This document shows positions 1 through 9,473 of a stretch of DNA of 64,000 bases, one piece after another. The position numbers and the translations under genes were made by a program. Each line of letters begins with the position of its first letter. Within the stretch, counting starts at the first letter, position 1. Under the pieces are notes generated by a model that searched no databases, had not been told where the DNA came from, and worked only from the letters and a program-made list of their open reading frames with translations. Source of the stretch: Microbacterium gubbeenense DSM 15944 (GTDB taxonomy: Bacteria > Actinomycetota > Actinomycetes > Actinomycetales > Microbacteriaceae); NCBI RefSeq assembly GCF_000422745.1, contig NZ_AUGQ01000007.1:62001-126000 (forward strand). The letters run 5' to 3'.

Positions 1-1
1 G

Positions 2-166
2 CGCATCGACGAGATGCTGGCCGCGGGCCGCACGCTGTTCTTCGTGAGCCACCGCGAGGCCGACCTGCGCCGATTCTGCGAGCGCGGACTGTACATCCGT
101 GACCACCGGCTGGCGATGGACGCGTCGATCGGCGAGGTGCTGACGACGTACAACAGCGACATCTGA
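2..166 (+). CDS. Polysaccharide ABC exporter ATPase, C-terminal end (partial)
   Basis: The window opens inside this gene; 54 codons remain before TGA. Residues FFVSH are the H-loop (switch histidine) that follows the D-loop of an ABC ATPase, and the tail GLYIRDHRLAMDASIGEVL resembles the end of Wzt/TagH-type ATPases that drive export of O-antigen or teichoic acid polymers. The Walker A, signature and Walker B motifs lie outside the window, so function rests on the short tail plus the surrounding glycosyltransferases and O-acyltransferases. The next gene begins 45 nt downstream on the same strand and may be cotranscribed. A general ABC exporter ATPase is an alternative. Confidence 0.72.
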   Translation, partial: RIDEMLAAGRTLFFVSHREADLRRFCERGLYIRDHRLAMDASIGEVLTTYNSDI

Positions 167-211
167 GGGCAGTTCCGCGCCAGAATCTCGCTGTACTGGC
201 AGACTACGACG

Positions 212-2257
212 GTGATCATTGACGTGGAGGCGCCGCCGCCGCGGTCGCGCGTATCCGCGCCATCGCGGATCGGCGAGATCGATGGGCTGCGCGGAATCGC
301 GCTGACGCTCGTCGTCGTTTTCCACTTGTTCGGCCACGGCCGCGTCTCGGGCGGCGTCGACGTCTTCCTCACGATCTCCGGGTTCCTGCTCGTCTTGTCG
401 CTCGCGCGCGCCCTGGGCGCGGATCGTCCACTCGGCATCGCCTCGCGCTGGGGGCGCACGTTCTCGCGGCTCGCCCCGCCCGCGGCCGTTGTGCTCGTGG
501 CCGTCACGATCCTCTCGTTCACTGTCTATTCGCCCTGGCTGCGCGAACAGAACCTCATCGAGGTCGTCTCCACCGCGCTGTACGTCGAGAACTGGCAGCT
601 GATCACCTCCCAGCTGGAGTACGGTGCGGCCGGCCCCGAGACGAGCCCCCTGCAGCACTTCTGGTCGTTGTCGGTGCAGGCGCAGTTCTTCCTGGTCTTT
701 CCGATCGTGGTCGCTGCGATCGTGTTTCTCATCCGGTCGGTGCGTGCTCGGGTCATCACATTCTGGGCGCTCCTGACGGTGGCGACGGCCGCGTCGTTCG
801 CGTACGCGCTGCGCGAGAATCTGGCGGATCCGCAGAGTGCGTACTTCGACTCGTTCGCCCGTTTCTGGGAGCTCGGGCTCGGCGGACTCGTCGCGGGCAT
901 CGCGATGGCGGGGCGCGCGCTTCCGGCGAGCATGAAGGCGTTCGCGGGGTGGGCGGGGCTCGCCATGATCATCGTGAGCGGGTTCGTGTTCGACGGCGGG
1001 ACGATGTACCCGGGGCCGGCGGCGCTGCTGCCTGTCGGCGGGGCGCTCCTCGTGATCCTCTCGTCCGCGGGCGGACGGCGCTCGCCCTCGGCGCTCCTCA
1101 CGAGCCGGCCGCTGCGCTGGCTCGACAGCATCTCGTACGGGCTGTACCTGTGGCACTGGCCGATCCTCATCGCGCTGCTGACGCTCCAGGGGCGCGAGGC
1201 GATCGACTGGCAAGGCGCGCTCGTCGTGCTCGCGAGCGCGCTCGCCGCGACGATGCTGACGCGTCTGCTGCTGCGGGCGCCCACGACGTGGGCGACGGAT
1301 CCGCGGCGGTCGATCGCGCTCGCGCTGGTGGCGATCATCGTCGCTGCGGCTCCCGCGGGCGCCCTCCTGGCGCACGCGGCGACGCAGCGGTCGCCCGTCG
1401 CCGTGGCCGGCTGCGCCGGCGCGGCCTCGCTAGATCCCGACCGCACCGATTGCGCGGACGAGATGTACGACGGCGAGCTGCAGCCGGCGCTCGAGAACCT
1501 GCGCGCGGACGACGCGAACAGGGGAGAGTGCTGGGCGCCCCTCGGCAGCGACACGGTGGCGGTCTGCGCGCTCGGCGACGAGCACGGGTACGCGAAGCGG
1601 ATCCTCGCCGTCGGCGACTCGCATAACAACGTCTTGCTCGACGTCTACGAGGAGATCGCCTCGGCGCGCGGGTGGCGCATCGATGCGGCGGGGCGGGCCG
1701 GATGCCAGTGGGTATCGCCCGACGCACCCGTCTACGGGCAGAGCGATGCGGATCAGCAGGCCTGCGCAGACTGGCGCAGGGCGATCGACGAACGCGCGAC
1801 GTCGGGCGAGTACGACGCGATCTTCACGACCGCCTCGTCGAAGTCGAGGTTCGCGTCGACGTCGGCCGGCGTGACGGACGACGAATATCACGCGGAGGTG
1901 CTCGTTGCGGCCTGGTCGCACCGTTCGTCGACATCGACCCCGATCATCGCGCTGCGGGACAACCCGATCTTCCCGAGCGAGATGCTCGAGTGCCTCACCG
2001 ATCGGCAAGCGATCGATGCGGGGGAGTGCGCGCTGCCGCGCACGCGCGCGCTGCTCGACACGGGCGTCGACGAGGCCGTCGAGATGACCGAGAACGCCCA
2101 CCTGATCGATCTCAGCGACCTGCAGTGCACCCCGGATGTGTGTTCGATGGTGCAGGGCGGGGTGGTCGTGACGCGCGACGGAGCGCATCTCACCCGCACC
2201 TACGCGGCGACCCTCGCTCCCTATCTCGACGGCGAGCTCGCGCGACTGATCCGGTGA
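212..2257 (+). CDS. Membrane O-acyltransferase with C-terminal SGNH domain (OafA/YrhL type)
   Basis: 681 aa from a GTG start. Residues 1-390 form an acyltransferase-3 domain with about ten hydrophobic segments; the early motif VVVFHLFGHG supplies the conserved histidine (H38) and GVDVFLTISGF (48-58) is typical of the family. After a linker, an SGNH-hydrolase-like domain begins: GDSH at 468-471 gives the nucleophile serine block and DGAH at 656-659 gives the D-x-x-H catalytic pair. Known two-domain members move acetyl or other acyl groups across the membrane onto cell-surface sugars, so an extracytoplasmic glycan acceptor is likely here. A frameshifted paralogue follows 47 nt downstream, suggesting a tandem duplication. 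The acyl donor and acceptor cannot be read from the sequence. Confidence 0.88.
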   Translation: MIIDVEAPPPRSRVSAPSRIGEIDGLRGIALTLVVVFHLFGHGRVSGGVDVFLTISGFLLVLSLARALGADRPLGIASRWGRTFSRLAPPAAVVLVAVTILSFTVYSPWLREQNLIEVVSTALYVENWQLITSQLEYGAAGPETSPLQHFWSLSVQAQFFLVFPIVVAAIVFLIRSVRARVITFWALLTVATAASFAYALRENLADPQSAYFDSFARFWELGLGGLVAGIAMAGRALPASMKAFAGWAGLAMIIVSGFVFDGGTMYPGPAALLPVGGALLVILSSAGGRRSPSALLTSRPLRWLDSISYGLYLWHWPILIALLTLQGREAIDWQGALVVLASALAATMLTRLLLRAPTTWATDPRRSIALALVAIIVAAAPAGALLAHAATQRSPVAVAGCAGAASLDPDRTDCADEMYDGELQPALENLRADDANRGECWAPLGSDTVAVCALGDEHGYAKRILAVGDSHNNVLLDVYEEIASARGWRIDAAGRAGCQWVSPDAPVYGQSDADQQACADWRRAIDERATSGEYDAIFTTASSKSRFASTSAGVTDDEYHAEVLVAAWSHRSSTSTPIIALRDNPIFPSEMLECLTDRQAIDAGECALPRTRALLDTGVDEAVEMTENAHLIDLSDLQCTPDVCSMVQGGVVVTRDGAHLTRTYAATLAPYLDGELARLIR

Positions 2258-2304
2258 GAACGGAGCGTTCTTGATGGTTCTCCCACCGACTCTGCGCGAC
2301 ACTT

Positions 2305-4384
2305 ATGACGGTGACAATTGAGCAGACCACGAGGCGCGCGCGAACGAAGCCAGCTCGGATCACGGAGATCGATGGCCTTCGCGGCGTCTCACTGACCCTC
2401 GTCGTCGTCTTCCACCTGTTCGGTCACGGGCGAGTTTCCGGCGGGGTCGACGTCTTCCTGATGGTCTCGGGATTCCTGCTCACCCTGACCCTCGCCCGCC
2501 CGCTCGCTCGGGGCGGGACGGCCGCTCGGCGTCGTCGCGCGGTGGGCCCGCACCTTCATCCGGCTCACCCCGCCCGCGGCTGTCGTACTCGTCGCCGTCG
2601 TGGTCATGTCGTTCGTCGTATACGAGCCGTGGGCGCAGCTCGGCACGCTCCGCGAGGTCATCGCCACGGCTCTCTATTACGAGAACTGGCACCTGATCTC
2701 CGAGCAGCTCACCTACGACGCAGCCGGATCCGAGACGAGCGCGCTGCAGCACTTCTGGTCGCTGTCGGTGCAGGCGCAGTTCTTCGTCGTGCTGCCGCTC
2801 ATCGCGGTCATCGTCACGCTGCTCAGCCGGCGCCGCGCGACGCGCGTGCGGATCTTCTGGGTCGCCGTCATCGTGGGCACGGCCTGCTCGTTCGTCTACG
2901 CGTGGCAGCTGAACGCGTTCGATCCGACCCGCGCATACTTCGACTCGTTCGCCCGTGCATGGGAGCTCGGATTCGGCGGGATTGTCGCCGGCCTGTGGAA
3001 GCGCGGCATCGTGATCCCGGCCGCGTGGCGCGGCATCACGGGCTGGATCGGGCTCGCCATGATCATCTCCTCGGGATTCGTGTTCGAGGGCAAGGAAGCG
3101 TATCCCGGTCCGGCCGCGCTGCTGCCGGTGCTCGGGGCCGCTGTCGTCCTGCTCTCTGCCGGCTCGACCCACAGGGCCTCGGCCTCGCGCGTGCTGTCGC
3201 ACCGCAGCCTCGTCCAGCTCGACCGAATCTCGTACGGCCTGTACCTGTGGCACTGGCCGATCCTGATCGCGTACCTCACCTACCGTGGCAACACCGATGG
3301 CGTGATCGGCCCGCTCGGCGCGATCGCGGTGCTCGCGGCGGCGTACGTGGCGACGATGCTCACGACCTGGTTGCTGCGGCTTCCCACTCGGTGGGCCGCC
3401 AACCGCGGCGTCTGGACGCAGCTCGCGGCCATTGTGGTGGCGATCGCGATCGCGGTCGTGCCCGCGACGACGAGCCACGCGGCGATCATGCGCAGCGCCG
3501 ACGTGCCGCTCGAGGCCTGCTCGGGCGCCGCGGCGCTGGATCCGGACCGCCCTGAATGCCACGACTTCACAGCGCACGCGAGCCGCATGCCGCCGACGGG
3601 GGTCCTGCCCGTCGAGGCGCTGCGGCGCACCGACGACGCGACGCGCTCCGAATGCTGGAGCGACATGGGCGACGACGCGTTCGACATGTGCACGCTCGGC
3701 GATCCTGACAGCGACATGCGGATCCTCGCCCTCGGCGACTCGCACCTCGCCGTGATGACGGATGCGATCGAGCAGATCGCCGAGGATCAGGGCTGGCGCG
3801 TCGACATGGCCGCGCGCGGCTGGTGCCGCTGGATGGGCGAGGACGCGCAGCTCGCGGACCTCTCCCAGATGCTGCAGGACCGGTGCACCTCCTGGCGGGA
3901 AGAGGCTGACGCCGTGGTCGACGAGGGCGGCTACGACGCGATCTTCGTAGCGGCCGCGTCGCACTCGGCGTTCGCCGTGCTGGAGGGCACGGACCAGGCC
4001 GAGTTCGAGACGGAGAAGCTGCTCGAGGCGTGGTCGAAGCGTCCCGACGCCGAGAACGTGCCGATCATCGCCCTCCACGACAATCCGATGATCCTCTCGT
4101 CGGTGCAGTCGCCGTGCTTCGGGAACGCGCGCGCCCTCAACGACGGCGACTGCTCGGTTCCGCGCGACGAGGCGATCGCCGACACGACGGGCCTCGACGA
4201 TGCCGTGGCACAGGATCCGAACGCCGTGACGATCGACGTCAACGACTTCATCTGCGCGCCCGACCGGTGCAACCCGGTCGTCGGCGGTGTTGCGGTTTAC
4301 CGCGACAACGCACACATGACGGCGACGTTCATCGGGACCCTCAGGCCGTACCTCGAGCGCGAGCTGGTCGACGTTCTGCCCTGA
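2305..4384 (+). pseudogene. Frameshifted membrane O-acyltransferase with SGNH domain (tandem paralogue)
   Basis: The reading frame starting at ATG 2305 matches the upstream paralogue for about 68 residues (EIDGLRGVSL, FHLFGHG, GVDVFLMVSGFLL). It then loses similarity, and the homologous sequence resumes in the +1 frame as GRPLGVVARWARTF from about 2516 and runs to TGA at 4384. The switch lies in the GC-rich stretch CGGGGCGGGACGG (about 2509-2520), consistent with one extra G. Downstream the SGNH motifs are intact (LGDSH near 3735-3750; DNAH near the end). An internal ATG at 2600 could give a shorter product lacking the first transmembrane region and catalytic histidine, probably non-functional. 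It may be a real inactivation or a sequencing indel. Confidence 0.75.
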
Positions 4385-4470
4385 TCGGTGCGGCCTTATT
4401 CAGGCAGACGGCGAAAACCTGCTCGCGCAGAGCTGACCGACGCGACGACAGTTCTCGTGGCGGTGACCGA

Positions 4471-6522
4471 TCAGCGCCCGAGCGCGGAGCGCAGCTCGGC
4501 CGCAAGATACGGGCCGAGCGTCGAGGCGTACGTCGCCGTGATGTGGTGCGAGTCGCGGTAGACGACGACGCCGCCGATCACGGGCGGGCACACGCCGTCG
4601 GCGCAGTAGTACCGCGTGAGGTCGAGCAGCGTGGCGTTCGGATCCTCATCCACCGCGCGCTGCTTGCCATCGTCGAGCAGCACCTCGTCCTGGGGCTTCG
4701 CGCAGCGCTCGACCGCCGTCGACGGATCCTCGGAGATACACGTCACGGGCGACTCGCCGAAGTACGGGTTGTCGAGCAGCGCGAGCACCGGAACGCTCGT
4801 GTCGGGGCGAGCGGCCCACGCGGAGACCATGCCGGCGACCTTGTCGTCATCCGCGTCGGTCTCGCCCCCGCGGCTCGCGACGATGTATGCATCGACGTCG
4901 TCCGCGGTCTGCACGTACTCGTTCACCGACTGGCGCCACGACGCACACGACGCGGTCTGTTCGTCGGTCGCGAGGCTCAGATCCTCGTCGGTCCACGAGC
5001 AGCCCGCGTGCCCCGCGACGTCGATGCGCCAGCCGAGCTCGTCGGCGGCGGCCTCGTACGCGGTGAGCATCGCGTTGTTGTGCGAGTCGCCGATCGCGAC
5101 GAGGTGCATGTCGGCGTCCTTCGGGCCGAACGAGCACATGTTGAGGTCGGCGATCTCCGGCCCGGCCCAGCACTCGGCGGTGTTCGCGTCGTCCTGCTCG
5201 ATCTCGCTCAGCGCGGGAACGAGGGGCGCGTCATCGAGCTCGGGGTTCTCGCACGGGGCGAGCTCCGGGTCGATTGCCTGTGCCCCGAAGCAGTCGGGCT
5301 GCTGTTCGATGAGCTGTTCCTGCGCCTCGAGGGTGCTCTGCTCGCTCTGGCGCAGGAGGGCCGTGGAGCCGAGCGAGATGACGAGCACGCACGCCATGCC
5401 GGCGGCGCTCCAGATCGCGATCGTGCGCGGCCGGCGGCCGTGCAGCAGCTTGTCGGACGTGCGCACGCGATCCTCGACGTACCTCGTCGACAGCCACGCG
5501 AGCGCGATGCTGACGGCGGCGATCGCGAGCTTGTGCAGGGTCGTGAGCGGCACGCCGGTCGCGTACGGCACGATCACGATGAAGGCCCAGTGCCAGAGGT
5601 ACACGGCGTAGGAGACGCGGCCCAGCATCGAGATGGGCGTGATCCGGCCGAACGGCGCGAGCAGCGACGGGGCGCCGCCCCAGATCGCGAGAACAGTGCC
5701 GAACACGGGCAGCAGTGCCGAGACGCCGGGGAAGGGCGTCTCGCCCGTGTACACGACGACCGAGATGAGGATCATCGCGACGCCGATGCCCGCGATGACG
5801 GTGCCCGGCCGAGAGCGCGTGACGGCGGGCGCAAACGCGAGCAAGGCGCCGGCGCCGAACTCCCACGCTCGGGTGAACGTCGAGAAGTAGGCGGAGCTCG
5901 GGGCGACCTGCATCTGCACGACGCTGTAGATGAAGGAGGCGATGGTCGCGACGGCGATCGCGACCAGCGTGACCGTGCGCCACGGGAGTTTGCGGAACAG
6001 CCACATCGACAGCACCATCAGCAGCGGCAGCATCACGTAGAACTGCTCTTCCGCCGACAGCGTCCAGAAGTGCTGCACGGGGGAGGCGATGTTGTCGGCT
6101 GCGAGGTAGTCGACGCTGGCGAACAGGAGGTGCCAGTTCTGCACGTACAGCGCGGAGGCGGTGACATCGCCGAAGAACTGCGGCCACAGGGCGTTCGGCA
6201 CCCAGATGAGGGTGGCGATGCCGACGAGCGCGAGCACCAGCAGGGATGCGGGCAGCAATCGGGCGGCGCGACGGGCCCAGAACTTTCCGAGCGCGATCCT
6301 GCCGGTTTTCGCGCGCTCGCGAATGAGGTGGGAGGTGATCAGGTATCCGCTGATCACGAAGAAGACGTCGACCCCGACGAAGCCGCCGGTGAGGCGGTTC
6401 GGCCAGAGGTGATAGAGCATGACGCTCATCACCGCGAGCGCGCGGAGCGCCTGGATGTCGGGCCGGAACCCTCGGGTCACGCTGCGCGCGTCGCGTCGCG
6501 CGCGCACGGATGTCTCCGTCAT
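4471..6522 (-). CDS. Membrane O-acyltransferase with C-terminal SGNH domain
   Basis: 683 aa; the start at 6522 (MTETSV) is chosen because the frame remains open upstream but overlaps the preceding gene and has no family similarity there. The N-terminal acyltransferase-3 half carries LYHLW (H38) and GGFVGVDVFFVISGYL, the classical OafA signature. GDSH at 478-481 and DSHH at 657-660 provide the SGNH catalytic blocks. It is more OafA-like than the two plus-strand paralogues and is convergent with the frameshifted one. It starts 10 nt after the stop of the glycosyltransferase at 6533-8212 and is probably cotranscribed with it, so both may modify the same glycan: one adds a sugar, the other acylates it. 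Confidence 0.88.
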   Translation of the reverse strand: MTETSVRARRDARSVTRGFRPDIQALRALAVMSVMLYHLWPNRLTGGFVGVDVFFVISGYLITSHLIRERAKTGRIALGKFWARRAARLLPASLLVLALVGIATLIWVPNALWPQFFGDVTASALYVQNWHLLFASVDYLAADNIASPVQHFWTLSAEEQFYVMLPLLMVLSMWLFRKLPWRTVTLVAIAVATIASFIYSVVQMQVAPSSAYFSTFTRAWEFGAGALLAFAPAVTRSRPGTVIAGIGVAMILISVVVYTGETPFPGVSALLPVFGTVLAIWGGAPSLLAPFGRITPISMLGRVSYAVYLWHWAFIVIVPYATGVPLTTLHKLAIAAVSIALAWLSTRYVEDRVRTSDKLLHGRRPRTIAIWSAAGMACVLVISLGSTALLRQSEQSTLEAQEQLIEQQPDCFGAQAIDPELAPCENPELDDAPLVPALSEIEQDDANTAECWAGPEIADLNMCSFGPKDADMHLVAIGDSHNNAMLTAYEAAADELGWRIDVAGHAGCSWTDEDLSLATDEQTASCASWRQSVNEYVQTADDVDAYIVASRGGETDADDDKVAGMVSAWAARPDTSVPVLALLDNPYFGESPVTCISEDPSTAVERCAKPQDEVLLDDGKQRAVDEDPNATLLDLTRYYCADGVCPPVIGGVVVYRDSHHITATYASTLGPYLAAELRSALGR

Positions 6523-6532
6523 GCGCTCCGGG

Positions 6533-8212
6533 TCAGCGGGCGAGGAGCCCGCGCAACTTCCGCACCACGCGGGCGGGGATCCCGCCCAGCTTGCCGTTGA
6601 TGCCGCGCACCGCGCGTCCCGCGCGTCCGCCGGTGCGCGCGTTGAGCCCGCGCGCGACCAGACGCGTCGTCGAAACGGACTCCTCGGCGCGTTCCGCGCG
6701 GATCCGCATGTCGGCGAGCTCGTTCTCGAGCTGCGCGACGCGGGGCTCGACGCGCACGACGCGGGCGCCGAGGTCGTCGTTCTCGCGGATGTCGGAGATG
6801 TGGGCCGACTCGCTCGCGCGCCACTCGAAGCCGGCGATCTGCGCGACGACGTCCTCGAGGCTGCGGCCATCGGCGACGTACGGCCGCGCGCGCTCGACGA
6901 CGGCCGAGTTCCATACGGTGACGGCCTCGTCGTTGTCGTGGCCCGGAGTGAAGAAGCGGATGGCGCCGATCCAGGGCTTGTCCATCATGACGTACATCTC
7001 CTGCAGGCTCTCGCTCGACAGCTCGACCGTAATCGGCATGTCGACGCGGAACGGCGCGGGGAAGACGCTCTCGGGCCTCTCCTCGGCGAAGATGACGCGG
7101 TTATCGGTCTGGAACCACTCCTTGACGAGATAGAGCTCGTTCATGGGGTCGGCGAGCATGCGACGGCGCCCGTCGTGCAGCTCGGACCACGGGCCGACGA
7201 GAACGACGTGCACGTCGGTCTGCGTGTTGTTGAGGATCCGGTCGATCGCGGGGCGCGCGTACACGGCGTTCTCGGCGGTCACCTCGGTGACGACCTTGAT
7301 CAGCGGCACTTCCCAGATGCGGTTGTCGGCCTTGCGACGGTAGCGGGGGATCGCCATGCGCTGCGCGAAATGGACGTCGTTGTGCCAGGCGACTTTGGCC
7401 GCGTGATCCTGAATCGTGCCGCGGCCCATGTGCCAGCCGACGGCGTCGTGTGCGGGGATGAAGACGGCGCCCGCCTGCCAGAGCTGGTAGGCGATCTCGG
7501 TGTCCTCGCCGAGGTGCAGGCGCGTGTCCTGGCCGAACGTGCGGTCGTAGACGGCGCGGGTCACGGTCGCGCACGCGCCCATGTGCGTCGAGTAGTTGCG
7601 TCCGTCCGACGTGTTCAGGTCGTCGGTGTCGCGGTAGATCTGCTTCGACCAGTGCTCGTGCAGGTCGCTGCGGTCGTAGTCATCGCCGATCGTGCCGGCC
7701 TTGACCTTCTCGTAGACCTCTTCGGGCGTGTAGGTCCAGTCCTCGATGAAGCCCTTCTCGCCGATCGTGGCGGCCTCGGGGATGAAGTGCCCCCACTTGG
7801 CGTGCTGGCGCACGTTGTCGCGGAAGAGGATCATGTCGGAGTCGCACCAGTAGATGATGTCGCCCGTGGTCGACTTGATGCCGATGTCGGTCGCGTTCGA
7901 GCGGCCCCAGCCGTCGCTCACCTCGTGGATGCGGATGACGCGCGTGTTCTTCGGCACGAACTCGCCGAGCTCGACCGGCTCTTCGCCGCCGCCATCGTCG
8001 AGCACGACGACCTCGAGCAGGTCCTCGGGGTAGTCCTGTGCCGCGAGCGACGCGAGCGTGAACTCGAGCGTCTTGCTCTTGAACGACGGGATGATGACGG
8101 AGACCGTGAGCGTCGGCTCCCAGCCCTCGGGCAGTGTGCCGTCGAAGACGTCTCGCCAGCGGTTGCGGGAGACAATCGGGGGCGTGGCGGTCTGAGAATC
8201 GGCGGCAGTCAC
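6533..8212 (-). CDS. Family 2 glycosyltransferase
   Basis: 559 aa from a GTG start. The GT-A fold begins near residue 36 (VSVIIPSFKS); LDDGGGEEP at 71-79 and CDSDM at 123-127 supply the nucleotide-binding acidic residues and the DXD metal site. LGEDTEIAYQLWQAG around residue 220 resembles the ED acceptor/base motif of GT2 enzymes. The C-terminal 200 residues add a predicted helical segment (QLENELADMRIRAERAEES) and an Arg-rich tail, without clear membrane segments, so it is probably cytoplasmic or peripheral. The likely job is transfer of a sugar to a surface polysaccharide precursor; donor unknown. A -10-like TAGACT 7 nt before the GTG suggests a leaderless transcript shared with the downstream acyltransferase. 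Confidence 0.85.
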   Translation of the reverse strand: MTAADSQTATPPIVSRNRWRDVFDGTLPEGWEPTLTVSVIIPSFKSKTLEFTLASLAAQDYPEDLLEVVVLDDGGGEEPVELGEFVPKNTRVIRIHEVSDGWGRSNATDIGIKSTTGDIIYWCDSDMILFRDNVRQHAKWGHFIPEAATIGEKGFIEDWTYTPEEVYEKVKAGTIGDDYDRSDLHEHWSKQIYRDTDDLNTSDGRNYSTHMGACATVTRAVYDRTFGQDTRLHLGEDTEIAYQLWQAGAVFIPAHDAVGWHMGRGTIQDHAAKVAWHNDVHFAQRMAIPRYRRKADNRIWEVPLIKVVTEVTAENAVYARPAIDRILNNTQTDVHVVLVGPWSELHDGRRRMLADPMNELYLVKEWFQTDNRVIFAEERPESVFPAPFRVDMPITVELSSESLQEMYVMMDKPWIGAIRFFTPGHDNDEAVTVWNSAVVERARPYVADGRSLEDVVAQIAGFEWRASESAHISDIRENDDLGARVVRVEPRVAQLENELADMRIRAERAEESVSTTRLVARGLNARTGGRAGRAVRGINGKLGGIPARVVRKLRGLLAR

Positions 8213-8219
8213 GTTCCGC

Positions 8220-8225
8220 AGTCTA
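8220..8225 (-). promoter_or_regulatory. Putative leaderless -10 for the GT2/acyltransferase operon
   Basis: On the minus strand the hexamer reads TAGACT and lies 7 nt before the GTG start at 8212. That fits the TANNNT -10 of actinobacterial leaderless genes. No convincing -35 was identified. Confidence 0.5.
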
Positions 8226-8330
8226 GCCAGCGCGTTCTGACAGGGCTATGAGAACACTCGAAGCGCGCGGACGCTCAGGGATCGTTCAGGCGCATCGCGT
8301 GGCTTACGGATGCGGCCGCGGGTCGCCGAA

Positions 8331-8336
8331 TAGACT
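8331..8336 (+). promoter_or_regulatory. Putative leaderless -10 for glycosyltransferase at 8344
   Basis: TAGACT lies 7 nt upstream of ATG 8344, the same hexamer and spacing as for the divergent gene at 8212. It supports the 8344 start over the in-frame ATG at 8248. Confidence 0.5.
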
Positions 8337-8343
8337 CGTGGCC

Positions 8344-9417
8344 ATGCCTGTCGATCGACGTGTCTTCAACTTTCCCGGGTGGCACGACAACCCCTACGTG
8401 CAAATCCTCCAGTCGGAGGTCATCGCGCGCGGATACGAGATGGCAGGAATCCCCGATTTCGACCAGGCCGTGATCGAGCTGACGTCGCCGGAGCGCCGCG
8501 GCGTGATCCACGTGCAGTGGACGAGCCCTGTGACGGAATGGGCGGTCAACGCCGTGGACGCGCGGCGTCGCACTGATCTGTTCCTCGACGCGCTCTACAG
8601 CGCCAAGCAGTGGGGGCGGCGGGTCGTGTGGACGATCCACAACGTGCTGCCGCACGACACGCTGTACCCGAAGACCAACATCTACCTGCACGAGAAGCTG
8701 GGGCTGCTCGCGGATGCGATCCACGTGATCTCGCCGCACACCGCGCAGATCGCCGCACAGTCGTACGCGCTGCCGATCGAGAAGATCGTCGAGATCCCGC
8801 ACGCGAGCTACGACGGCGTCTACGGGGATCCCGTGGAGCGCACGGCCGCCCGCGCGGCGCTCGGCGTCGAGGGCACGGGTCCCGCGGCGCTGTTCTTCGG
8901 ATGGATCCGGCCGTACAAGGGCCTCGAGCACCTCGCGGCGGCGACCCGGATCGCGTCGGAATCGGGCTCCGAGCTGCAGCTGCTGCTCGCGGGACGCCCG
9001 CAGGGCGATGTCGACGAGATCCTCGACGCGCTCGAAAACGGACCCGTGCCGCTCACGACGCACCTCAAGCGGGTGTTCCCGGAGGACGTGGCGACCTGGT
9101 TCGGTGCGGCGGACGTGCTCGTCCTGCCGTACCGCGCGATCCTCAACTCGGGCAACATGTTCCTGGCGGCGACGTACTCGCTGCCGGTCATCCTGCCCGA
9201 CGAACCGCATCTCGTTGCGGAGTTCGGCGGGGAGGCGTGGATCCGGTTCTTCGACCGGTCGAACGCGGACGCCTCGCTCGCGGAGCTGCTCGCGGACGAC
9301 TGGTACCGCTCGCGTGTCGCACGGTCCGCGGCGAGGGCCTTCGCCGATTCTCGCCCGCCCGAGCGCATGGCCGCGCAGTATGCCGACCTCATCGAGCGCC
9401 TGGCTGAGCGTTCGTAA
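8344..9417 (+). CDS. Glycosyltransferase, GT-B fold (GT4/GumK-like)
   Basis: 357 aa. The start MPVDRRVFNFPGW is preferred because a TAGACT -10 lies 7 nt upstream; a longer frame from 8248 has no supporting signals. An N-terminal Rossmann half (VIHVQWTSPVTEW, VVWTIHNVLPHD) is followed by a C-terminal donor-binding half (AALFFGWIRPYKGLEHLAAA, LLLAGRPQG, LVLPYRAILNSGNMFLAATY), as in GT4-type retaining enzymes. There is no signal peptide or transmembrane segment, so it acts at the cytoplasmic face. Its neighbours indicate assembly of an exopolysaccharide or cell-wall glycan. The next gene, another glycosyltransferase, starts 56 nt downstream. Confidence 0.82.
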   Translation: MPVDRRVFNFPGWHDNPYVQILQSEVIARGYEMAGIPDFDQAVIELTSPERRGVIHVQWTSPVTEWAVNAVDARRRTDLFLDALYSAKQWGRRVVWTIHNVLPHDTLYPKTNIYLHEKLGLLADAIHVISPHTAQIAAQSYALPIEKIVEIPHASYDGVYGDPVERTAARAALGVEGTGPAALFFGWIRPYKGLEHLAAATRIASESGSELQLLLAGRPQGDVDEILDALENGPVPLTTHLKRVFPEDVATWFGAADVLVLPYRAILNSGNMFLAATYSLPVILPDEPHLVAEFGGEAWIRFFDRSNADASLAELLADDWYRSRVARSAARAFADSRPPERMAAQYADLIERLAERS

Positions 9418-9430
9418 CATTATCGCGGGG

Positions 9431-9436
9431 TAGCCT
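9431..9436 (+). promoter_or_regulatory. Possible -10 for GT2 at 9474
   Basis: TAGCCT lies 37 nt before ATG 9474 and is followed by an AGGGAGA ribosome binding site ending about 7 nt before the ATG, which would give a short leader. No clear -35 hexamer is visible. Confidence 0.35.
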
Positions 9437-9473
9437 GTGGGCGCCCCGACCGCCTCAATCCAGGGAGAATCGG

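Noticed and set aside
2480-4315. Long open frame on the minus strand opposite the second acyltransferase
   Set aside because: Arg/Val/Asp/Glu-rich translation with no motifs; a shadow of the opposite GC-rich coding strand.
4381-4474. 9-bp inverted repeat CTGATCGGT/ACCGATCAG over the two stop codons of convergent acyltransferases
   Set aside because: The 76-nt spacer is too long for a terminator and the symmetry may just reflect similar 3' ends of paralogous genes.
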